From Bacillota bacterium (lineage in GTDB: Bacteria > Bacillota_E > RBS10-35 > JAJYVN01), in assembly GCA_021846605.1 (NCBI GenBank), contig JAJZWQ010000091.1:1-12936 (forward strand): a stretch of 12,936 nucleotides of DNA, written 5' to 3'. Shown piece after piece: positions 1 to 5,126 of the stretch; positions within the stretch are counted from its first letter, which is position 1, and the number at the start of each line of letters is the position of its first letter. The position numbers and the translations under genes are program-made. The notes beneath the pieces were generated by a model, which saw nothing but the letters and a program-made list of their open reading frames with translations, was not told where the DNA came from and searched no databases.

Positions 1-1
1 G

Positions 2-82
2 CGCTTCATCTTCGTCCGCCCTCTCCGCCCCGACTTCCGCGCACTCCTCCGCGCGCCCCTTCCGCCCGACCCTCACGCCTGA
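2..82 (+). CDS. possible C-terminal end of an unidentified gene, cut by the window edge
   Basis: Frame 2 is open from the first base to a TGA at 80-82 and gives 26 residues, beginning RFIFVRPLRPDFRALL and ending PPDPHA. The alternation of hydrophobic residues, arginine and proline reads like a natural C-terminus more than the poly-Pro/Arg peptides of the other frames. There is too little to assign a family. It may equally be chance open frame in GC-rich DNA. Confidence 0.25.
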   Translation, partial: RFIFVRPLRPDFRALLRAPLPPDPHA

Positions 83-337
83 GCCCCCACTACCCGGCCC
101 TTCCCACGCCGTTCAGTAAACATGTACCCCGCGCCGACGTCCATTGCAAGAGCGAGGCCTGCCGTCCCCGTCCAGGCGGGTTTGCGGTGATGGACAACGG
201 AGCGCTCTCCTTGGGCGAGGGCGACGGCGTCGTCCAGTCTGGCCCAACACGCGCCAGCCCATCCGGGAACTATATCTGTCCGTACGTCTTGACATTCTAT
301 ACGTCCGCACATTACGATCATGCTGGAGGTGACTTCC
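83..337. other. intergenic region upstream of the winged-helix gene
   Basis: No convincing gene on either strand; the open frames here are antisense or arginine/proline-rich shadows. The last 70 bases are clearly less GC-rich and contain the promoter described separately. Confidence 0.5.
289..318 (+). promoter_or_regulatory. sigma-70-type promoter of the winged-helix regulator
   Basis: A consensus -35 TTGACA (289-294) is followed after 18 bases by a -10-like TACGAT (313-318). The expected start of transcription, about 325, gives a very short leader overlapping the GGAGGT ribosome site at 325-330. The hexamer TACGTC occurs at 283-288 and again at 300-305, a direct repeat flanking the -35 with 17-bp periodicity. 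This could be an operator, for example for autoregulation; that part is inference. Confidence 0.55.
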
Positions 338-913
338 ATGTCCTTGGAGGAACGCTTGGCCCGGCTCGAAACCTTGGTGCAGCGCTTGGCCACGCAGGAA
401 GAGCCCCGCGAGGTACCCGCACCGCCCCCCTCGCCGTCAGACGAACCCGAAGCTGCAACCGCCGTGTCGGATCTGCTCAGTCGCCATAAGGGTATCGGCC
501 GACGGATGGTCGTCTCGGGGGTCGGGCGGTGGACCGCCGCAGGATCAAGTACGGCCACCAACGTGATGATCTGGGACCAGGACGACCGCGTGTCGCTGAA
601 TCAGCGCTCCGCAGCCGCTCTGTGCCAGGCGCTGGCCAGCGAGGCGCGGCTGGCCATCCTCTGCGAGTTGCAGGCAGGCCCGCGCAGCACTTCGGATCTC
701 ACCTCAAGCACGGGCCTCGAGCGCGGGCAGCTCTACCACCATCTGCGTGACCTGTTCATGCAGGGCCTCGTGGAACAGCCCGAGCGCGGCCGCTACCATC
801 TAACCGGCCGTGGAGAAGTCGTGCTGCTGCTGACGGCGGTACTCGCCGTGGCCGGCCCGGATGAGGAGGTCGCCACCGTTCCCGAGGAACTTTCCCAGCC
901 ACCGAGCGAGTGA
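338..913 (+). CDS. ArsR-like winged helix-turn-helix transcriptional regulator
   Basis: This 191-residue protein is a probable DNA-binding regulator. Residues 2-20 form a short coiled-coil-like helix (SLEERLARLETLVQRLA), followed by a Pro/Glu-rich linker to about 42. Residues 51-86 form a small segment seen in relatives ahead of the HTH, and residues 89-160 are a winged helix: ALASEARLAILCELQ, a recognition helix around GQLYHHLRDL, and a wing around RGRYHLTGRG. The last 20 residues are acidic. I chose ATG 338 over the upstream ATG at 320 because GGAGGT at 325-330 sits 7 bases before it. It has its own promoter and no operon partner on its strand, so targets are unknown. No cysteine or histidine metal site typical of metal-sensing ArsR proteins is evident, so the signal is unlikely to be a metal. 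Family call is good; role unknown. Confidence 0.8.
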   Translation: MSLEERLARLETLVQRLATQEEPREVPAPPPSPSDEPEAATAVSDLLSRHKGIGRRMVVSGVGRWTAAGSSTATNVMIWDQDDRVSLNQRSAAALCQALASEARLAILCELQAGPRSTSDLTSSTGLERGQLYHHLRDLFMQGLVEQPERGRYHLTGRGEVVLLLTAVLAVAGPDEEVATVPEELSQPPSE

Positions 914-927
914 GCGTCGCGGCCCCG

Positions 928-945
928 GGTGAGACGGCGCTCACC
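928..945 (+). terminator. weak hairpin after the regulator gene
   Basis: GGTGAG (928-933) and CTCACC (940-945) form a perfect 6-bp stem with a 6-base loop, 15 bases after the regulator's stop codon. There is no U-tract, so it is a weak candidate for an intrinsic terminator or a 3'-end stabiliser between the convergent regulator and TnpB remnant. Confidence 0.25.
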
Positions 946-1928
946 GATGAGCGGCGAGCGCCGTCGGCTGGGCCCTGGCCGGCGCGCGGCAGTGGTCGCC
1001 ACGACGTGTCGCGCCGACCACACCCACCAGGTAGGCCCGCCACTCCGCGCCCGCCTGCCACATCTCCGGCGCGTGCAGCCACATCCGTCCCGGTGCCGCG
1101 CCCACCTGCAACTCGCCCGCATACTTGTGCAGGCTGGCCGCCGCCTCGGCCCCCAACCGCTCCGCCAGTCCCTCCGGCCACGGCTGCGGGTTCGCGTCAC
1201 GCCCCACGTTCGCGACGGCCACCCCGTGCGGGTTCAGGTCCAGGCCGACCACACCCCGGCCGACGTCAACTGCGGCCTCGGGCGGTACCGGCATGAAGCT
1301 GACGTGCGCGCGCCACCGACCGGTCGCGCAGCGCAGCAGTTCCACCGTGTAGGGCCGCCCGGACAGCACTAGGTCCCAGAGCAGCGCCTCGTGCTTGCGG
1401 GGCACCCACAGCCGTCCCGTCACCCGCGCGGCCTCGCTGTAGGTATCGCGTTCCTGGACCTTCCCCTGTCGCTGGTCACGTGCTGTGCCCCGTCTTCTCG
1501 CTCAGGTGGGAGATGGCTGCCGCCAGCGTGAAGCCCCCGCCCCCGGCGGGCGCGAGGCGCCGGTTCGGGTTCCCGCCCTTGGCCGCGTCCCCCCGGCTGT
1601 ACAACCGGCCCTGCCGCGCCGCCTGCCACTGCGCGCGCAGGCGCGCGTGTTCCGTCCCCGCGCTCCGGCAAAGCCACCGCCACAGCCGCCTGCCGCCGAA
1701 CACCACCTTGGGGATCGTCCCCTCCGCCCGATGCCGCCGGTATTCGCCCAGCTTGGCATCCAGCTTCGCCAGCCGCAGTTGCTGGCCCTGGATCGCGAGG
1801 CGCATGTCTACGGCCTCCGCCGCGCGGCCCGCCGCCTCCAGCCGTTCCGCCTTTCGCACGTTCGCCTTCCGCTTCCATGCCGTCCGCTCCCGCTTCGCCT
1901 CCGTCTCCTTGATCTCCAAGGGGATCAA
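941..1928 (-). pseudogene. truncated, frameshifted TnpB-related (IS200/IS605-type) transposase-associated gene
   Basis: Two frames on the minus strand together give the middle of a TnpB-related protein. The first (1928 to 1476) has a Lys/Arg/Ala-rich helical region, then IPKVVFGGRRLWRWLCR and a QGRLYSRGD...KGGN stretch typical of this group. The second is open from 1501 and stops at 941; it has VTGRLWVPRKH, YTVELLR and then VGLDLNPHGVAVANV, the RuvC-I motif with its catalytic Asp. The frames overlap at 1476-1501, so one indel near 1490 reconciles them. The RuvC-II Glu, the four-cysteine zinc ribbon and RuvC-III Asp are absent, and the N-terminal domain is missing or unrecognisable upstream of 1928. 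The protein therefore cannot be an active nuclease. No TnpA or clear element ends were seen. Homology is judged by motif recognition, not by a search. Confidence 0.75.
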
Positions 1929-2060
1929 AGGAGGTCGTGAAGAGGGTCATCGTCCACGCCTCGCGTCGCCGGCACGGAGGCGCCGAACCGGCGGGTAACG
2001 GCGCTGGTCGCGATATGCGAGGACCCAGTCCACGGCCGCAGATTCACGGCGGAGGAGCCC
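1929..2060. other. short region between the TnpB remnant and the small secreted-protein gene
   Basis: No gene is evident. One minus-strand frame here reads SAAVDWVLAYRDQRRYPPVR before a stop. This vaguely resembles the N-terminal helical part of TnpB-like proteins and could be the decayed 5' end of the neighbouring remnant. This is speculative. Confidence 0.25.
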
Positions 2061-2270
2061 TCAGCCAAGTGCGGGCGCGGGCGCCGCGCGGACCCGGCCA
2101 TCTCCGCGCTGTGTCGGCTTCGGCGACACCTCCGACCGAGGATGCGGACCCCGATGGATGAGCGGGCGATCGGCGAACAGAAACGCGCGGTCGGCCAGGG
2201 CGGGCGCGGCCGTCGCGGCCAGCAGGGCCAGGCCCGCCAGGGCGGCCGCGAGGATGCGCAGGCGTCGCAT
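2061..2270 (-). CDS. small secreted protein with Sec signal peptide, function unknown
   Basis: This 69-residue protein starts at ATG 2270, preceded by AGGGGTGA at 7 bases, so translation looks real. Residues 1-26 are a textbook signal peptide: basic MRRLR, a hydrophobic Ala/Leu core (ILAAALAGLALLA), and an APALA|D cleavage site. The mature part is only about 43 residues, basic and Pro/Arg-rich with no cysteines, and I recognise no domain. It follows the coiled-coil membrane protein on the same strand with 77 bases between them, containing a strong hairpin. It may be a complete secreted peptide, or the 5' part of a longer gene cut where the TnpB-related element lies downstream; the low-complexity tail would fit the second reading. 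Confidence 0.55.
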   Translation of the reverse strand: MRRLRILAAALAGLALLAATAAPALADRAFLFADRPLIHRGPHPRSEVSPKPTQRGDGRVRAAPAPALG

Positions 2271-2296
2271 GGTCGGATCACCCCTTGCTGCAACGA

Positions 2297-2319
2297 AGCC
2301 CGGGGGCGTGCCCCGGGCT
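2297..2319 (-). terminator. perfect 9-bp hairpin between two minus-strand genes
   Basis: AGCCCGGGG (2297-2305) and CCCCGGGCT (2311-2319) form a perfect stem with a 5-base loop. On the minus strand it is followed by TTCGTTG, a poor U-tract. It lies between the stop of the coiled-coil gene (2348) and the ribosome site of the secreted-protein gene (2270), so it could be a partial terminator or mRNA-stabilising hairpin. Confidence 0.45.
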
Positions 2320-2347
2320 CCGGCGGTATGCGTGTGGGTCGCGGGCT

Positions 2348-2689
2348 TCAGTGCAGCATCTTGGCGATGGCGATGGCCACCGCCACCACGATGCCCAGCC
2401 CGGTGAAGCCGAGGGTGACGATCTGGGTCCACTCGCGCCAGACGCGGGTTCTGTCGGCCTTGAGCTCGGCGATCGCCTTCTCGATGCGCGCCTCGCTCTC
2501 CCGGCGGGCCTCGCGGTCGGCGGCCAGTGCGTCTCGGTGCTCCGCCAGCACCTGATCGAAGCGCGCGGTGCTTCTTTGATCCATTTCGTCCAGCAGCCTG
2601 ATCAGCGCGTCGGTGCCCTCGGTGCCCAGGCGTTCCTCTTTGCGCAGCACGTTCAACCTGGATTTCGCGTGTCCCGATAATGGCGCCAC
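2348..2689 (-). CDS. coiled-coil protein with a single C-terminal membrane helix
   Basis: The 113-residue product has a charged helical region (about residues 25-85; for example RRESEARIEKAIAELKADR) likely to form a coiled coil. A single hydrophobic segment at about 90-110 (IVTLGFTGLGIVVAVAIAIA) and a three-residue tail (MLH after the lysine) follow. This is the tail-anchored layout of small XhlA-like phage proteins and of many unrelated small membrane coiled-coil proteins, so no function is assigned. The start is uncertain: GTG 2689 gives 113 residues without a good ribosome site. GTG 2650 (AGG about 6 bases upstream, 100 residues) is at least as likely, and ATG 2584 is possible. The signal-peptide protein lies downstream. 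Confidence 0.55.
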   Translation of the reverse strand: MAPLSGHAKSRLNVLRKEERLGTEGTDALIRLLDEMDQRSTARFDQVLAEHRDALAADREARRESEARIEKAIAELKADRTRVWREWTQIVTLGFTGLGIVVAVAIAIAKMLH

Positions 2690-2828
2690 GCACTTGCAAA
2701 CCCGTTGCGCTTACGGGACAGAACCCCTCTCATGGAGATCGACTGCGTGCAGCAGAAGCCTCCTCCGTATACAACCGAAACGGCGCGAGACGTCCCGCAA
2801 TGCACCGGTCATTCTAAGTGTAGTCCTG

Positions 2829-2847
2829 ATGCCACACAGTGCGGCAT
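2829..2847. promoter_or_regulatory. 19-bp interrupted palindrome, candidate operator
   Basis: ATGCCACACAGTGCGGCAT is symmetric around its central base at every pair except one (A/C): ATGCC-CAC and GTG-GGCAT arms. The centre is too tight to be an RNA hairpin, so a protein-binding DNA site is more natural. On the minus strand it overlaps the position where a -35 would lie for the TAGAAT at 2816-2811. Function is inferred. Confidence 0.35.
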
Positions 2848-2990
2848 GTCGATTGAGTATCAACCGAACGCGTATGGAGGAAGCGCGGCGCGCGAAGCAT
2901 CCGGTCACGACAGACATGCGACATTTGGGTTCAACGCCTCCAGCGACCGATCTCCCGTGAACGTACCCACCGCCCCCTCACGATTCCGGA

Positions 2991-3020
2991 GGGCGCGGGG
3001 ATGGGATGGTGCCCGCGCCC
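2991..3020 (+). other. GC-rich hairpin upstream of the SEC-C gene
   Basis: GGGCGCGGG (2991-2999) and CCCGCGCCC (3012-3020) form a perfect 9-bp stem with a 12-base loop. A TGATACCAT immediately after (3022-3030) resembles an extended -10 element but lacks a matching -35. I cannot tell whether this is a promoter-region dyad or part of a transcribed leader. Confidence 0.35.
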
Positions 3021-3072
3021 ATGATACCATCGGGGCAGGCATGTCCGGTGCCGTTTGAGGATCGGGCGAGCA

Positions 3073-3101
3073 GCTGCGACACCGCAGCCGCCACGGCTGC
3101 G
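3073..3101 (+). promoter_or_regulatory. alternative hairpins in the leader of the SEC-C gene
   Basis: CGCAGC at 3083-3088 can pair with GCTGCG (3073-3078, 4-base loop), or, extended to CGCAGCC (3083-3089), with GGCTGCG (3095-3101, 5-base loop). The two stems exclude each other and end about 25 bases before the ribosome site at 3127-3133. This is compatible with a switch in the leader, but no known riboswitch class was recognised. Confidence 0.3.
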
Positions 3102-3144
3102 AGGGGTTGGTCAGCGCGAGCCGCAGAGGAGGGAGATCACACCC

Positions 3145-4017
3145 GTGCCGGTGATCGCCCACGGACTGAATCCCGAGCACGCCGCTCTTTGGAAGACGCA
3201 GACCTGGATGGGCGGCCGGGCGGATCCCGCCTGGCGCGCCGAAGAGCGCCGCATCGCGGCGTTACCCGTGAACGAGCTCTTGGCGATGGACCCGTCCGGC
3301 CTCGACGACTGGCAGCGCTGCCTGGTGGCCGAGCGCCTGGTGCTCAGGCGGCGGACCGCGGAAGCCCTGCGCGTCTTGGCTACGGTCGGTACCGGCGGAG
3401 CGTGGCATTCAGCCGTCTCCTACCCTGACGTATTCCAGGCCCTCTCGGAGGCGTGGCGCGAGGCCGGCGCGCCGGAGCGGCGCGTCGAGGTGCTCGAGCG
3501 TGCGCTCGCCCACGCGCGGGCACGCGATCCGGCAAACGCACGCATGTGCGGGCTTGACCTCGCGGAGGCACTGTGCGCCGCGGGCCAGGTCGACCGGGCC
3601 CTGGGCATCTTCGCCGAGCAGATCCGCACGCAGCCGCTCGACCCCTGGCCGTACTGGTTCATGGGCACCAGCCTGGTCGAAGCCGGGCGGCCCGCCTGGG
3701 CAGCCGCCGCCCTGCGACGCGGACTCCAGGTGCTCCGGTCCGTCCGCGACCCGGAGGGTCTCGCCGGTCAGTTCGAGGACCTGCTCCGGGAGGCGGCGGC
3801 CGGCGGGAAGGACGCGCCGACGTTGCCCGGCGATTTCGAGCGGCTCTTCGCGACGCCGCTACCCCGTACCGCGGCAGCAGCGCGGCCGACCCAGCGGCCC
3901 GGACGCCCCACGCCGCCCCGAGCGGGCGCCGCGCGCGGCAAGGTCCCCAAGGTGGGCCGGAACGACCCGTGCCCGTGCGGCAGCGGCAAGAAATACAAGC
4001 GCTGCTGCGGCGCCTGA
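3145..4017 (+). CDS. tetratricopeptide-repeat protein with C-terminal SEC-C zinc motif
   Basis: The 290-residue cytoplasmic protein has helical-repeat sequence from about residue 93 to 215. TPR-like pairs include a helix ending [10 protein letters not shown], the segment [20 protein letters not shown], and then [22 protein letters not shown] Pro/Arg-rich linker (about 240-270) leads to the SEC-C motif [16 protein letters not shown] at 273-288. This motif (CxCx8CC, zinc-binding) is known from the SecA C-terminus, where it contacts SecB and ribosomes, and from many small proteins of unknown role. I chose GTG 3145 over an in-frame ATG at 3055 because AGGAGGG (3127-3133) precedes it and the extra residues are low in order. 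It stands alone on its strand. A role in protein-protein or ribosome contact is plausible but unproven. Confidence 0.8.
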   Translation: MPVIAHGLNPEHAALWKTQTWMGGRADPAWRAEERRIAALPVNELLAMDPSGLDDWQRCLVAERLVLRRRTAEALRVLATVGTGGAWHSAVSYPDVFQALSEAWREAGAPERRVEVLERALAHARARDPANARMCGLDLAEALCAAGQVDRALGIFAEQIRTQPLDPWPYWFMGTSLVEAGRPAWAAAALRRGLQVLRSVRDPEGLAGQFEDLLREAAAGGKDAPTLPGDFERLFATPLPRTAAAARPTQRPGRPTPPRAGAARGKVPKVGRNDPCPCGSGKKYKRCCGA

Positions 4018-4040
4018 CCGCCGCCACCCCGAACCCCCAG

Positions 4041-4060
4041 CAGCCGTTGCGGGCCGGCTG
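4041..4060. terminator. weak hairpin between convergent genes
   Basis: CAGCCG (4041-4046) and CGGCTG (4055-4060) form a 6-bp stem with an 8-base loop, 23 bases after the SEC-C gene stop and 73 bases before the stop of the convergent toxin gene. There is no U-tract on either strand, so termination is only possible. Confidence 0.2.
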
Positions 4061-4132
4061 GGTAACGTCGCATCCAGGCCAAGTCGCGCGCGGGACAGTC
4101 TCCGTAAAGCCAGCCTGCCTGCAAGACACGGT

Positions 4133-4504
4133 CTACCGCTGCTGGCGTTGCAGGAAGACCACGCGGTCCGCCCAGTCGAGCGCCCCCAGCCGCTCGTCGA
4201 GCTCCGCCAGGGCACGCACCAAGCCGCCGACGTCATTGGGTGGGATGCTGCGGTGGTCGACGAACACCACGCCGGCATGGCCCCGCCCCGTCTCGGCCCA
4301 GAGCTTGAGCAGCGGCGGGATCGTGCGCTGGTCGTAGGTGACCAGGACGCGGACCTCGCGGGCGGCCTCGGCCAGGATCGCCTCGTCGGTCGCCTCCAGG
4401 TAGCGGCCGCCGAGCCAGGCGCGCAGCACCACGGCATCCAGGTCCGTCTGGCGCAGCCCCTCGGCGACGGCCGGGCTGACGTGCTCGTCCAGGAGCAGCC
4501 TCAT
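4133..4504 (-). CDS. DUF5615 PIN-like toxin (VapC45-type ribonuclease)
   Basis: The 123-residue protein has the DUF5615 layout: an N-terminal strand with a first acidic site (MRLLLDEH, D6), a second acidic pair in EATDEAILAEA (D40/E41), and VLVTYDQRT (D58), followed by a VVFVDH strand. These acidic residues match the metal-binding set of PIN-like nucleases, and family members paired with antitoxins are considered mRNA- or tRNA-cleaving toxins. It starts at ATG 4504, whose first bases overlap the antitoxin stop (ATGA, 4504-4501), so translation is coupled to the antitoxin; GGAG lies a few bases upstream. The length is normal for the family and nothing is missing. The RNA target cannot be read from sequence. 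Confidence 0.8.
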   Translation of the reverse strand: MRLLLDEHVSPAVAEGLRQTDLDAVVLRAWLGGRYLEATDEAILAEAAREVRVLVTYDQRTIPPLLKLWAETGRGHAGVVFVDHRSIPPNDVGGLVRALAELDERLGALDWADRVVFLQRQQR

Positions 4505-4920
4505 GCCTCTCCGACCGTCACCGTCTCCAGCACAGGCAGGGCGCGGCGCAGCGGCTCCGGCCCGCGCTCGTTGTCGGCGACGGCGGCCTCGATCTCCTCG
4601 GCGTAAGCGGTGGCATAGGCGAGGGCGGCCTTGACCTTGACCGGCGGCCAGCCCAGGTGTCCCGCCAGCCGCTCCGCGTCGCCGTCGAAGAACCGTGCCA
4701 GGAAGGCCACCGCCCACACGGCGAGGCTGGTGCCGAGGACATACGCCTGCCGGCCCACCGGCGAGTCGCGGAACTGGATGAAGCCGAACTCCGCGACCCG
4801 CAGCGCTTCCTCCAGCAGGACCACCGACGCCTCGCTGGGCGTTCTCCCGAGGCGCCGCGCCAGGCGCTGCAGCCGCTCCCACTGCTCCGCCCGCAAGCGC
4901 AGGCTGACCACCTTGGTCAT
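4501..4920 (-). CDS. antitoxin with ribbon-helix-helix start and DUF433/VapB45-like C-terminal domain
   Basis: The 139-residue protein precedes the PIN-like toxin in the same operon. Residues 1-41 look like a ribbon-helix-helix DNA-binding fold: a basic strand (TKVVSLRLR) and two helices (AEQWERLQRLARRLG, TPSEASVVLLEEALR). Residues 45-110 (FIQFRDSPVGRQAYV ... LAVWAVAFLARFF ... HLGWPPVKVKAALAYA) resemble the HTH/DUF433-like domain of VapB45-type antitoxins, which usually neutralises DUF5615 toxins. ATG 4920 is supported by GGGGGTGA 4 bases upstream. The RHH part fused to the VapB45-like part suggests two DNA-contacting units, fitting autoregulation at the inverted repeat just upstream. The hydrophobic stretch near residues 63-78 belongs to the folded domain, not to a membrane helix. 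Confidence 0.75.
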   Translation of the reverse strand: MTKVVSLRLRAEQWERLQRLARRLGRTPSEASVVLLEEALRVAEFGFIQFRDSPVGRQAYVLGTSLAVWAVAFLARFFDGDAERLAGHLGWPPVKVKAALAYATAYAEEIEAAVADNERGPEPLRRALPVLETVTVGEA

Positions 4921-4939
4921 TCCGTCACCCCCGGGGCGA

Positions 4940-4962
4940 GTTACAGTCACATCTAGTGTAAC
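4940..4962 (-). promoter_or_regulatory. inverted repeat at the toxin-antitoxin promoter, likely operator
   Basis: GTTACA (4940-4945) and TGTAAC (4957-4962) are perfect inverted repeats separated by 11 bases, so equivalent faces lie about 17 bp apart. Read on the minus strand the outer arm contains TACACT, a plausible -10, 20-odd bases before the antitoxin ribosome site. No good -35 was found. An autoregulated operator bound by the RHH antitoxin is the natural inference. Confidence 0.5.
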
Positions 4963-4976
4963 CGATCCCCACGGGC

Positions 4977-5081
4977 CCGTTCCCTTGGGAACGGCTTGCG
5001 CGCCCGCCGGGTCCCTGCGGCAAGGCTCCCGCAGGGACCGCCGGGTAGGCGGACCCGCCTTGCCGCAGGGCGCGGGCGCGC
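4977..5081. repeat. nested, mutually exclusive inverted repeats (possible terminator or REP-like element)
   Basis: A first hairpin is CCGTTCCC-TT-GGGAACGG (4977-4994). Beside it, GCGCGCCCGC (4998-5007) pairs with GCGGGCGCGC (5072-5081), and inside that CCCTGCGGCAAGGC (5013-5026) pairs with GCCTTGCCGCAGGG (5057-5070): 24 perfect pairs interrupted only by a 5/1-base bulge. Alternatively, GGTCCCTGCGG (5010-5020) pairs with CCGCAGGGACC (5029-5039), and CCGCC (5040-5044 region) with GGCGG. The same CCCTGCGG segment thus has two competing partners. It lies between the 3' end of the pilus locus and the toxin-antitoxin promoter. It could be a terminator without U-tract, an RNA switch, or a REP/MITE-like repeat. 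Confidence 0.6.
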
Positions 5082-5126
5082 TACGGGCCGACCTGCGCCA
5101 GCCGAATCCCCGCCGGGAGACCCGCC

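Larger units (their letters stand above)
2690..3144. other. 455-bp intergenic region between divergent genes, less GC-rich than the rest
   Basis: It separates the minus-strand coiled-coil gene from the plus-strand SEC-C gene. No frame in it looks protein-coding. Base composition from about 2700 to 2960 is visibly lower in GC than the surroundings, which suits promoters or an older insertion remnant. It contains a 19-bp dyad (2829-2847), a minus-strand TAGAAT that could be a -10 (2816-2811), and two leader structures near 3000-3100, listed separately. Confidence 0.5.

Noticed and set aside
73..561. 162-residue minus-strand frame at the left end
   Set aside because: It is antisense to the regulator and its promoter, and has no recognisable domain or ribosome site.
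1480..1998. 172- and 151-residue plus-strand frames opposite the TnpB remnant
   Set aside because: They are Arg/Pro/Ser-rich, without motifs. The minus strand carries recognisable TnpB-family motifs.
2991..3035. Possible fluoride (crcB) riboswitch suggested by GGGGATGGG and ATGATACC
   Set aside because: The conserved core pairings and flanking sequence of that class do not line up, and the downstream gene is not a fluoride exporter.
3500..4606. 368-residue plus-strand frame
   Set aside because: It overlaps the SEC-C gene out of frame and then runs antisense to the toxin and antitoxin. No domain or ribosome site supports it.
4977..5081. CRISPR array or integron attC site
   Set aside because: There are no regularly spaced identical direct repeats, and the inverted arms lack attC core sites or a nearby integrase.
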